From: Cryptomeria japonica
Lineage: Eukaryota > Streptophyta > Pinopsida > Cupressales > Cupressaceae
NCBI RefSeq assembly: GCF_030272615.1
Contig: NW_026729277.1
Location: 54,001 to 118,000, forward strand
Reading direction: 5' to 3'
Length of the DNA: 64,000 bases
Within the stretch, counting starts at the first letter, position 1, and every line of letters begins with the position of its first letter. Below are positions 45,870 to 57,480 of this stretch, piece after piece. The position numbers and the translations under genes are program-made. The notes beneath the pieces are model-generated. The model made no database searches and was not told where the DNA came from. It saw only the letters and a list, made by a program, of their open reading frames with translations.

Positions 45870-48592
45870 TTTATCCCCCACTTTAGTGGGAGTATGACTT
45901 ATGCGAATACAACTGGTAAAGTAGAAGAAAGAGAGAGATGAAGATGAGAGATACATAGAAATACCACAAGGAGTATAAGACATCACTAATATTGAGGAAC
46001 AAAGCCCCAAATCTTAGGATCTTAACTCACTCAAACATATGCAAGATAATACAAGACAAAAGGAACAAGACAAACAAAAACAAGACCAAACACAACATAC
46101 ACATGACAAAAACAAAACACGAGACCATAAATCAACTAGCCAAAGAGACCTCGATACAGATGTCTCAAACAACTAATTGAAACACAAAGACAAATGCCAT
46201 CACATAAACACCAATAATCACATAAAAGCGCAAAGCTTACATCATCCATGAACCATCAATAGTAAAACTATGAGCTCATGAGAGGAAGGAGAGAGAACAT
46301 GAATACACACTTTGGTGATCCATGAGAAGAAAGGTGAACAAGAGGAAACCATGGACATCTCGCCCCTAGAATTAGGTGATCCATGGATTAAAAGGACATG
46401 GAAAACTAGCCCCTAGAGTCTGTCTAGGTGATCCATGTAAGGGAGGAAGGTGAGAATGCTGTTAGTTCCACTCAACCTCATGCATGTGTGTGCAAGTGAG
46501 GTTCGAAGCATCTGATAGGAGTCTATGCCTGATTATGCTACAACCTATATAATAGGTATAGCACAAGTGTCAAGAAAGTGGCGGCATCTCGCTCTAAGAG
46601 TCTGCCCTTTGGTTAAGAAAATAGTGAAACCTTGGAAAGAGGAAAAGGAATAATCTTGCCCTCCAAGCATAGAGGCAAGAATAAATAGGCTATTACATTT
46701 CACACTAAGTATGATTGCACCTTAAATTGTACCACCATGAATGACAAGGAGCCCCCAATAGGTAGGCTAACTATGTCACATAGTGAGGAGCAACATAATA
46801 GGAACTTGAATGTTATTTTAAATGATCATGATGAATATGACAATCATTGTTAGATGTTATTTTTAACATGCCTGAATCAATGTAATGTTGCATTTGTTGA
46901 TTTATTATGAGAACATGTGGATTTATAAGACAATGGAGAAGAATATGTTGACAAAGGAAATTGTAATTTCTCATGACTTTCTCACTCACATTCAAGCATT
47001 TGTCCATTGCATCCATGTGCATGTTCAAAAGAGGGTTCACTCTTAGGGGGAATTGGATGGAAGTTTAAAGAGGCCCAATCAATTTCAAGATTTTTGTTAA
47101 GAGAAAAATTTGGAATATGAAATTTAGGCATCTTAGACTTTCTAGAAAAGGTAGGAGTGAAATCTAAGGACCCCCAATCATCCTCTAAGACTTATTCCTT
47201 AGCAACTTCTTTTGGTAGGAGATGGTGTATTTGAGTAAATTGAAGAGAGGATTGTAGGAACTAAGAAAGCATATGATGCTTCACTTATGTTCTCATCAAC
47301 TACCTCATTAATATATGTGTAAGGCACAACATGATAATTAGGAAGAATTTTTGGTTTCCTAGGAACATGAATGGAATTGATTTGATTTTTATTAGGCTCT
47401 TGGTTTTTGGGAGAGAGAATTATGATGAGAAATGATATCATCCTCTCATTCTAAGGTATCTTTATGTTCAAGACACTCATTAGGAAAAGTATTATCATAT
47501 GTAATTAATGCTTCATCTTTAGAGGGAAGATCATGTAAAGAAGGTGTGGTATCACTAGGATAAGTATCCATAATATCATCCTCTCGCACCAAATAATCCT
47601 TATGAGGGAGGTACTTTTTAGGAGAAGAAGGAACACAACTCTCCAAAGATTCATCTTTAGGAAGGAGATCTTTGAAAAAAGTTTCCATATTCCCTTTTTG
47701 CACCAATGTGCCCTCATTAATGCGATCAATTTTGGGAGAGGGTAAATTATAGGTATGAATGAAAGGGAGAGATAAAATATCATCATATGCATAAAAAGGA
47801 ACATCATGAACATCTTTAATCTAACTTGAAATTGAATTAGCAAAATAAGATCAGAACTCCATATGCACTTATGATAAAACAAGAAACTCATATGTCATTT
47901 AACCATTATTATGTTCACCCCATACATGCATAGAAAATTGAATAAAGGAGGGAAATTGAAATTTGAATTGCAAATTTGAAATTAAAATTTTGAATTTGAA
48001 ATTTGAAACTTGCAAAATAATTGAATAATTCAAAATTCTAGGAAAAATAATTATTCAATTAAATGAACAAATTGATTAAAAGAATAATAATGCAACCTCT
48101 TAGGAAATTGAAAATTAAAAATTAGGATTATGTAAAAAAAAATAACCTCTGAATTTAAAATTTTAAAATTATCCAAAAGAGATTAAAATTAAGGCCTATT
48201 GAAAAACCTCTTAATTTAAAAAAATGAAAGTTGAATTAAAATTTTGAAATTTAAAATTAGGGTTTTTCTTAATTAACCACTTAATATTAAACTATATCTT
48301 GAAAATTTAAATTTTGATAGTGGAGATTATTTTTTATTTTAGAGGGACCGAAATTCGACAAAATCAACTAATTTTCTGGATTTGAGCAATTAAATACAGT
48401 CATAACAATCTCCCAAAATTTTGGGAAAAAAGTCAGGGACCAGATTGAAAGTGCACACGGTCCTCACAACTTTTTCAAAATTTTTCAGGGATGAAAGCTA
48501 TGATGATTTGAGAACTAACCCCAAAAAATTGATTAATTTTACAATCTCTAGATAGGTGAAATTAAGGTTTGAATGTTGAAATGGAACCCTAT
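45870..48592 (-). pseudogene. interior remnant of the same older element
   Basis: Minus-strand frames of protein-like, acidic composition (47706-47446: SLESCVPSSPKKYLPHKDYL, EDDIMDTYPSDTTPSLHDLP; 47040-46813 another piece) with no known domain. The stretch 47940-48330 is a long A/T-rich, AAATTTGAAA-type tract. No polymerase seen. Its type cannot be assigned. Confidence 0.35.
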
Positions 48593-50216
48593 TGATGCAG
48601 AGAATCTTGGAGCTTGGTTCAATACACCTTCTTGAGTGACTTGTCCTACTCAACCCCTCAACTACTCAAGTCCATCCAGTGGCACTTAGTAGGGGTTATT
48701 CTAGTGAGACCTCCAAGGTTTTCACCTATTTGGCTTGCCTCCAAGGTATAGGAAATGGTTTTGGACAATCAACTCCACCACTTGAGGTTGCCACCTCAGT
48801 CACACACACTTCACTCCAGGGCTCCAACCACTCCTGCAAGGATCTTAACACACAACCACTTCCTATGGGTCCCCAATGCATCTACCAAGTGTCTTTGAAG
48901 TATTTTGAGGCTTTAGGCTCACAAAACCCATTGCTTTAGTTTCCTAACCTTTCTAGGTCTCCACCAGTTCCAAAATAGGCCTAATTGCATTAGCCCTCCC
49001 TTGGCGGTTTTAGGGCCTTAGTTTGTAAATGTCCCAAACAAGGCTAGAAATAAATCATGTATTAGAGTACCCTTTTGGAAGTTACAACCAATACTAGAAA
49101 ATTGCATTTGGTTTATCCGTACAAGTGGGGTTTCCAATGCTGCACTATTTTGAAGGGTTTACGTCTCACCAGGTGACTTGGAAAGATGGGTCTAAAACTT
49201 TGCACCAGTCAAGACTCCTACTCAAAAAGATTTAGGAATATTCAAGAGCACTTAGAGGGCTTTCCATTCATGTGTCACTTGTTCATGCACCAATCCACAT
49301 GTGCTCATTAATCATAGTTTTCTTGTTGTCCTAAGTCACCTACTCCTAGCGGTGGGCCTAGAGCTTCATTGTTTCTCCTCCACAAGGACCTGCAAAACCA
49401 AAAATCCTATCCTAAGGCTATGTATAGACCCTAACCTAGCATTCTTAGTTATTTCAATAATTGCCATTAAATAATGCCTAGGTTAGAGCCATTTTATTGG
49501 TATTAAACCCTACTTGCAAGGGTTCTACACCTAGTTGCAAATAATGGAAGAAATCTCTGCAACCTAGGACAATCAAACCTACAAATCAACCTTAATGAAG
49601 GCAAATACAATGAACACTCAATAATTGCAATGATTTTACACCATCTAGTATGTACTGGACCATACAAGCAATGAATACAAATGAAAAACTCTCAAAAACC
49701 GGTGGAAACAAGTTTGCTTCACAATCCAAAAACTCGCTCTTGCATTTCCAATCCTCCAACCTGTACAATGAAGTGAATTTTGGCTTTTATCCTCCTATTT
49801 CAGTCAGTTCAACCAACTTTTAATTCCTATAACCAAAAATACAACTTTTGCAAGAAATTGCAAAATGTTGCTCAACAACTTTTTACATCTTTTGGCTTCA
49901 AGATGCAACTTTGCATTATAATGCATTTTTAGACTCCTGAGGGTCCTTAAACACCCTAAAGACCTAAACACAACACAATTGACCCCTAATACATGAATAC
50001 ATTCATCTGGAGCACTTTACCTATGATCTACCTAAGCATCTCACTTCTCAGGCTATCAGCATCCTGAACACAATTGACTCAAACCAAAACTTGGACACCT
50101 CAACCATGTCTCTATTGATTCCTAAATGGCTAGTCCATTATTACATCACAAAGATAACTCACAAAATTGAAAGAAAATAAAAAATTGGTAATTGGAGTAT
50201 TTGGTACCCTGCATCA
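48593..50216 (-). repeat. Gypsy-1 3' LTR
   Basis: 1624 bp with terminal TGATGC...GCATCA. Its first 1.2 kb match 54902-56112, with the same TCAACCCCTCAACTACTCAAG block. Confidence 0.92.
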
Positions 50217-50232
50217 TACTCCCCTGGGACAA
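50217..50232 (-). other. Gypsy-1 polypurine tract
   Basis: GTCCCAGGGGAGTA on the minus strand abuts the 3' LTR. Confidence 0.7.
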
Positions 50233-50237
50233 AGAAC

Positions 50238-50432
50238 TCAAGTCCCTTGAGTTAAAAGGTCTGCAATCTCCACTCCATGTTGTAGTATATCTACCTCTAA
50301 CATCCACATGGCATCTAAATCAGGTAACCTTTCCCACTTGACAAGATAGTTCTTGTAGACTCCTTTCCTTGTCTTCTTTACTATCTTGGTATCCAACATA
50401 CTCTCCAACTTAACCGGTTGACTAGGTGGCAA
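50238..50432 (-). pseudogene. Gypsy-1 chromodomain
   Basis: MLDTKIVKKTRKGVYKNYLV then KWERLPDLDAMWMLEVDI: a chromodomain at the integrase C-terminus, which in chromoviruses guides integration to marked chromatin. It is out of frame with the integrase, so frameshifts separate them. Of the aromatic cage, Y and W are visible; the usual KWKG reads KWER. Confidence 0.8.
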
Positions 50433-50721
50433 ATACTTTATCTAATCTTCATGAACTAATGATGGCATGTCCATCTGATTTGTTGGTGACTCTTCCTTGT
50501 ATGGATAGATATCACATACATTAAAAATGGGAGATATCCCCAAGGTAGGAGGAAGTTCTAAAACCTCATATGCATTCTACCCATACTTGTGCACCACCTT
50601 GAGAGGCCCAATTTTCTTCATCATGAGTTTGATAGGCTGCTCTTTTGGAAGTCTCCTTCCTAAGGTATGCTAACACTAAGTCTCCAATTTTAAAGTGTAC
50701 TTTCCTCCTTGTTTTATCAAC

Positions 50722-51789
50722 TTAAACCTTATACTGCTCGGATTTTTGTTGTAAGAACTGCCTTACCTTATCATGCACCTCTTTAATACCTTCTGCAATT
50801 TTCTCCCCTTGTGCACTCTTGGGTTCCATTGAAATGAGATCTATGAGCTCTAATATGCCCCTAGGATGGAATCCATACACTATCTCAAAAGTACTTTTAC
50901 TTGTGCTATGGTTGACTGAGTCATTATATGCGTATTCTGCCTGTCCAAGTACTAGATCCCAAGTCTGTCCATGTTGTTTTGTAAGACATCTTAGCAAGTT
51001 ACCCAATGACCAGTTGACTACCTCTATCTGAACATCTAATTGAGGATGATAGGAAGATGAAAAAGATAACTTGGTGCCCAAATTCCTCCAAAGCTTCCTC
51101 CAAAAGTGGCTCAAAAACTTCACATCTCTATCACTAACAATGTTGATGGGAAGATCATGAATTCTAACTATCTCCTTGAAGAAGAGGCCTGTAATATAGG
51201 TGGCATCATTGGTGCTCTTGCAAGGTATGAAATGTGCCATTTTGCTTAACCTATCTACCACCACATACACACTATAAAATCCTCTTGGGGTCCTAGGAAA
51301 GCCTAACACAAAATCCATGCTCAGACATTCCCAAGGCCTTTGAGGTATGACCAAGGGTTGATATAGACCTACATGACTTGGTGTTCCCTTTTCTCTTTGG
51401 AAGATGGTACATTTCTCTACAAACCTTCTCACTTCTGATTGAAACTTGGGCCAATAATAAAACCTACCAACTTGCTCCAAAGTCTTATCAATGCCAAAAT
51501 GACCTCCTAGACCTCCTTGATGCTTCTCTTGGATAATATTTTGCCTCATAGAACATTGAGGTATGCAAAGGAGATGACCTTTGAATAGAAAACCCTCTTG
51601 TATCATGTACTCTGAATAAGAGACATGTGAGGTGTTAGAAAAATTAGTATAAACATTATATATCTCTGCAAAATCCTTATCATCCTTGTAGAGGTCTTTT
51701 AACTCACTCAAACCCACACTTTGCAATTGTATCTCCTGCATAGTCATGACTCTCCTACTTAGTGCATCAACTAATTTTTTGGCTGTCAC
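50722..51789 (-). pseudogene. Gypsy-1 integrase and RNase H end
   Basis: 355 codons open: HHCC region (HQGGLGGHFGIDKTLEQVGR...KCTIFQREK, second Cys replaced by Phe), core with MDFVLGFPRT, VSDRDVKFLSHFW and YHPQLDVQIEVVN, so D, D and E are present. Upstream (to about 52100) the RNase H part ECDASQRVIGVVLSQ carries a TAG and a TGA. Confidence 0.88.
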
Positions 51790-52100
51790 TTTCTTATGTT
51801 TGATAGTAATGTATAGGATTGTAAGTACTCAACCCACTTTAGGTGTCTTTGGTTCAACTTCTCTTGCTCATTGAGGAAACTAAGGGCATTTTTGTTAGTG
51901 AAGACTACAAATTCTTTGGGCAGCAAGTAATGTCACCATTTTCTCAATGCTTGAACAATTGCATACAACTCCAAGTCATATGCAGAGTACCTTTTCTTAG
52001 CTTCACTTAAGTTTTCTGAGAATAAAGTTATAGGATGTCCCTCTTGACTTAAAACTACCCCTATCACCCTTTGGCTTGCATCACATTCTACTATAAACAA

Positions 52101-53700
52101 CTAATTGAAATTAGGCAATCTAAGGGTTGGCAGCTCTACTATCTTGGTTTCCAATATTTCAAACCCCTTATTAGCTTCCTCTATCCACTTAAAGTGACAC
52201 TTAATCCATCCTTTAATGGTATTGAGAATAGGAGCACAAATATGGCTAAAGTTTCTCATAAACTTCCTATAAAAAGATGCCATTTCATGAAAGCTTCTAA
52301 CTTCACCTATGCCCCTAGGGATGGGCCAATTAACTATTTGTTCTACCTTACTTGGATCCATCTTTAAGCATCCATGAGAAATTAAAAAACCAAGGTATAC
52401 AAGCTTTGTTTTCAAAAACTCACATTTTTTAAGGTTATTATTGAGTTGAGCCTCCTTCAACTTCTTCAAGACCATCTCCATATGCTTGAGGTGTTCCTCC
52501 TTGGACCTGTTGAAGATCAAAATGTCATAAAGATACATAATAACAAATCTACCAATAAACTCAACTAAGACTTCATTCATGAGCCTTTGGAAGGTACTAG
52601 GTGCATTGGTGAGGCCAAATGGCATCATCAACCACTCATATAAGCCTGCATTATTTCTAAAAGTTGTCTTCCATTCATCTCTAGGTCTGATTCTGATCTA
52701 ATGATAACTAGACATCAAGTCCACCTTTGTGAGTAGCTTGCACCTCCTAGATTGTCCAATAGGTCCTGAATCCTTGGCATGGGAAACTGGTACCTTATAG
52801 TAATCTTATTGATTACTCTAGAGTCCATGCACATTCTCCATTTGCCTCCCTTTTTAGGTACTAAAACAGTAGGAACAACACATGGACTCAAACTCTTCTT
52901 GATAAAACCTTTGTCCAAGAGTTCTTGCACTTGTTTGGAGATCTCTTCATTTTGACTAGGTGTCATTTTATAGGCAGCTTTGTTTGGCATATTGGCCCCT
53001 CATATTAAGTCTATATTATGATTCACATCTCTCATTGGAGGCAAAGAATCAAGAATGTCATCCCCTATCACTTCAGCATATTGTTTGAGTAGACCTTGCA
53101 CCTCTTGAGGCACTTCACTCATTGGATTTGCCTTAGCTTCATCTCTAGGCTTCAACACTATAGCATAGCCTTGAGGACCTTCTTGTTTCAACACTTTGAG
53201 AAACTCTTTACCTCTCATCAGCATAACACTTGAGCCTATTTTCTTTTCTTCATTTGGATCAGGTAGTGGATTTATTTGGTACTTCTTCCCATTCTTGGAG
53301 ATAAGATAGCTATTCTTTTCTCCATCATGAGTAGCTCTCACATCATATTGCCATGGATGGCCCAACAGCAAATGAAAAGCATCCATAAGCAATATGTCAC
53401 ATAGTAATCTATCCTTATACTCACCAATTTCAAAATCCACCCATGCTTGTTCATCAACCAAGACATGTTGTCCCCGATTGAGCGATGATACCTTGTAAGG
53501 AGTGAGATGAGGTAATCTTTTCAGTTTGAGTTTGTCCACCATTTCAACTGAGACAATATTCTTAGTGGAACCTGAATCTACAATCACCTTGCAAATCTTC
53601 CCATGTGACCTACAAGTGGTCCTAAACAAACTTTTCCTCTATGGTGGCTCTTGAGCTCGAGGCATCTTGAGCATTTTTCTCCTCATCATCAAGTTTTCTC
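52101..53700 (-). pseudogene. Gypsy-1 protease and reverse transcriptase
   Basis: Protease with VIVDSGSTKNIVS (near 53580), then VVPTVLVPKKGGKWRMCMDS of the RT. A missing base near 52730 shifts frame. RT continues LMMPFGLTNAPSTFQRLMNE, and the active site reads YLYD (near 52540) where YLDD is expected, so the first catalytic Asp is lost. Not functional. Confidence 0.9.
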
Positions 53701-54009
53701 CATCTTTCACTAGCCCTGCCTTGCTAATTGAAGAAGTTACACTCTGAGTATCCTCCTCTTGAAAAAATTGAGTTCTTCTTTCCCCGTGTATGAGCTTGTT
53801 GAGCTTGAGGATTTTCCCAAAGACTTACTCATGGTATGCCTAACTTGATTGCAATGATAATACCTACTAGTGAAGACAGTGTTTCTTCTTCTTGAGTTTC
53901 CAAGTCTGCCCCTAAAATTTCTCCTTCCTTTATAGGATCCTCTAAATGCTCCTCTCTAAGAATCCCCACTGCCTTCTTGGCCTTGTTGCTCTGCATTTCT
54001 TAGTGTTTG

Positions 54010-54864
54010 CTACCCTCTACCAAAACTTCCTCTACCTCTGAAATTCTTACCTCCCCTATGTTTCTGATTTTGTTCACTCCTCCTTTTGATCTTCTCTTCT
54101 ACCCTTGTGGCCAACTTAAAACACTTATGGATAGTGTCTAGTGTGAGGATACTTATCTCATCTTGTATGTTCTGTCTAAGGCCATTCATGTACCTGGCCA
54201 ACTTCTCCACTTCATTCTCATGCTTCCTAGCCCTCAAACTGAGTTTGTGGAATTCCTCAGTGTATACATTGACATCTAACTCCCTTTGTTTCAAATTTTG
54301 TAGTCTCCTATGTATTTTAATTTCATAATCCCCTGCGAGGAATTGTGCCTTAAGTCTGATCTTCATACGCTCCCATGAGGTTATCTTTTTCTTTCCTTCT
54401 TGTATCCTTTCTTCCTACATAATATTCCACCAAACTAATACTGATCCTCTCAATCTTGATTTAGCCACATTGACTATTTTCTCTTCTGCTACCTCTTTAT
54501 AATCAAAGTGATTATTGAGAGCCTCTATCTAATCTAGCAACTCTTCTCCATTGAAGTTTCCTCCATAGGTGGGTAATTCATCCAAGTTGTCTTTAGAAAT
54601 GGATTTGACTGTATCCAAGAATAGCTTTTAGTCTTGAGGCATGGCTACTGCTTCTAGTTCCTCTCCATCTTCCACTTATTCATTAGTCTCATTACCCCAT
54701 TATGTCTTAACCATCCCCTTCTCCTTCTTAACCTCTTTGGTTCCTCTACTTCCTTCTACATCCTTCAATCCTTCTATCATCTCTGCCACCAACTGTCAGA
54801 TGGCTTCTGGAGTCATTTCCTTTGGAGGCATTGAACTTGCTTCTGATTCTTCACAATCTGACAT
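54010..54864 (-). pseudogene. Gypsy-1 gag
   Basis: From ATG 54864 (MSDCEESEASSMPPKEMTPE) with several stops (TGA, TAA, TAG), then an open part 54366-54010 with the Retrotrans_gag core (FLAGDYEIKIHRRLQNLKQ..VYTEEFHKLSLRA) and a basic tail RGGKNFRGRGSFGRG. The frame differs from protease/RT. Confidence 0.85.
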
Positions 54865-54885
54865 ACACCAAATCTTTTAAAGAAT

Positions 54886-54898
54886 GGCTCTGATACCA
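54886..54898 (-). other. Gypsy-1 primer binding site
   Basis: TGGTATCAGAGCC on the minus strand, three bases from the 5' LTR. Confidence 0.92.
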
Positions 54899-54901
54899 CT
54901 C

Positions 54902-56112
54902 TGATGCAAAGAGTCTTGGAGCTTGGTTCTATACACCTTCTTTAGTGACTTGTCCTACTCAACCCCTCAACTACTCAAGTCCATCCAATGTCACTTAGTA
55001 GGGATTATGCTAATGAGACCTCCAAGGATTGAACCTCTTTGGCTTGCCTCCTATGTATAGCCAATGGTTTTGGACAATCAACTCCACTACTTGAGGTTGC
55101 CACCTCAGTCACACACACTCCACTCCAGGGCTCCAACCACTCCTGTAAGGATCTTAACACACAACCACTTCCTATGGGTCCCCAATACATCTACCAGGTG
55201 TCTTTGAAGTATTTTGAGGCTTTAGGCTCACAAAACCCATCACTTTAGCTTCCTAACCTTTCTAGATCTTTACTGATTCCAAAATAGGCCTAATTGCATT
55301 AGGCCTCCCTTGGCGGTTTTAGGGCCTTAGTTTCTACAAGTTCCAAATAAGGATATAAATAAATCATGGATTCGAGTACCCTTTTGGAAGTTACAGATAA
55401 TATTCAAAAAGTGCATCTGGGTTATCCGTACAATTGGGTTCTCCAATGCTGCACTATTTTGAAGGGTTTAGGCCTCACCAGGTGACTTGGCAAGCTGGGT
55501 CTAAAGCTCTTCACCAGTCAAGATTCCTACTCAAACAATTTAGGAATCTTCAAGGGAACTCAGAGGGATTTCCATTCATGTGTCACTTGTTCTTGCACCA
55601 ATCCTCATAAGATCATAAATCACACTTTTCTTGTTGTCCTAACTCACCTACACCCAACAATGAGCCTAGGGCTTCATTATTTCTCCTCCACAAGGACCTG
55701 CAAAACCATAAATCCTATCCTAAAGCTATGTATAGACCCTAAACTATAATTCTTACTGATTTCAAGAGGTTCCATCAAAGAATGCCTAGGTTAGAGCCAT
55801 TTTCCTGCTATTAAACCCTACTTGCAAGGGTTTTACACCCAGTTGCAAAGAATGGAAGAAATCTCTACAACCTAGGACAATCAAACCTGCAAATCAACCT
55901 TAATGAAGACAATTACAATGAACACTCAATAATTGTAATGAGTTTACCCAATCTAGTCTGTACTAGACCGTACAAGCAATGAAAACAAATGAAAAACTAT
56001 AAAAAGCCGGTGGAAACAAGTTTGCTTCACAATCCAAAAACTTTCTCTTGCATTTCCAATCCTCCAACCTATACAATGAAGTGAATTTTGGCTTTTATCC
56101 TCCCATTTCATT
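54902..56112 (-). repeat. Gypsy-1 5' LTR, truncated
   Basis: Matches 48593-49797. At about 56112 the homology stops (CCTCCCATTTCATTCGCTTTTG) and the outer ~410 bp, where U3 and its promoter would be, are absent. Confidence 0.85.
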
Positions 56113-56599
56113 CGCTTTTGTGTGTGTGAAAAGTGGACCTGTATCTGTATCTGGAATACACAACACTTCAATTAAGTCATTAGATGCATGGTTAGTAAAT
56201 CAATAATCAATGAATAATAAACCATTACAAAGTAACCCATTGCCTTCTAGTAGATGCGAGTTTAGATTGCTCTCAGATTGCTAAGCTATCCAGTGACTAG
56301 ACAACACCTAAATGAAGGATTTTTAATCTATATGAGCATGAATATGAGCTAAATGGATGCAAGATTTAAGCTAGATATGTAAGATTAATCTAACATGATT
56401 TAAGCAATAAATGAGCTAAATGATCTAAATATGTATGCAATAACTAATATGTGAATATCTAAATGCACAAATATTAATGAACCTTAGTAAAATAAATTAA
56501 GAAAGTTAGATGATAAATCAGTGTCAATTTTTTGATTAAGTACAAATGAGCATCTAACAATTTAGGATTAATTTAAAATTACAATTTTTTTTGTATGTA
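56113..56599. other. spacer next to truncated LTR
   Basis: AT-rich, with repeated GAGCTAAATG(A/G)AT phrases; no gene recognised. Confidence 0.4.
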
Positions 56600-57480
56600 T
56601 TTATATTATGTATTTTATATATTTTAGTCTTTCATTTTAGTTGGTTGACCTTCACTTCTTTGTTTTCTAATATTTGACAAATTAGTGGTATTTATAAAAA
56701 TCTTTATTAGGCTAGTATTATGTTAAAAGGGGATATTTTTTTCTAAGTGAACCCTCAAACATATGTATGAATAATTAAAAATAACAAGCTTCTATCACAC
56801 AAATGCTCTTATGAATGTTTTCCTGGAGCTTGAATCCTTTCAATGCACCACTTGAAATGTGCAATACAAATATTATTCCAAGCGAAGAAGACTATTTTTT
56901 GTGTCAAAATAAATCCATTGAATACCTTTAAATACAAGGTCATAGCAATGAATTGTGAGAATGAATAAGAAGAAGAGCAATAGAAGAATCAACAACATTG
57001 CATATACTAAAATACTTAAACATTTCACCTTCCCTACTTGTTATATCCTAATAGCTTATGATAACTTATGATTAAATCTATAATTGAGAAACTAACTATG
57101 AAAATTTACAACCCAGAAATTACTATAGATTATGCTTGGATATGTAAAAGTGATCTTCAAAATCTCAACCCATGATAAATATGTATTAATGTCAATCAGA
57201 GTAGTCTTATTTCTCTTTTGGAAATCATTCACTATGAGTTTATTATGTTTGATTTGTGGAAGATGTCCTTGATTTTTAAGGCCTATTTTATAGACTTGTG
57301 GTTAAATTGGTCCCTCTTGGCTATTATTCTATAATGGCATAGATTCATGTTTTCTTTCCTTTTATCCTTGAGTTAATTTATCATTAGTTTTGAATTTTTA
57401 ATGTGTTTCTCATGGTTCTCAACCATTTTATATTCCTTTCTTTCACATCGATATCTATTTTTTAAATAGGGTTTGAGATG
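56600..57480. repeat. orphan flank of a PRP unit
   Basis: 56600-56970 matches 7380-7740 beside PRP-A; 56970-57340 matches 35550-35960 beside PRP-C. No PRP coding sequence remains nearby. Suggests a lost array unit. Confidence 0.6.

Larger units (their letters stand above)
48593..56112 (-). mobile_element. Gypsy-1: Ty3/gypsy chromovirus
   Basis: LTRs TGATGCAGAG...CTGCATCA at 48593-50216 (1624 bp) and from 54902 to about 56112 (outer ~410 bp missing). Primer site on the right, polypurine tract on the left: minus strand. Order gag, protease, RT, RNase H, integrase, chromodomain marks a chromovirus. Many stops and frameshifts. The missing LTR end means no target duplication can be checked. Confidence 0.92.

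Noticed and set aside
47505-47891. Hydrophobic 128-residue minus-strand ORF as a membrane protein
   Set aside because: Overlaps, in another frame, a more protein-like acidic frame; hydrophobicity comes from T-rich codons.
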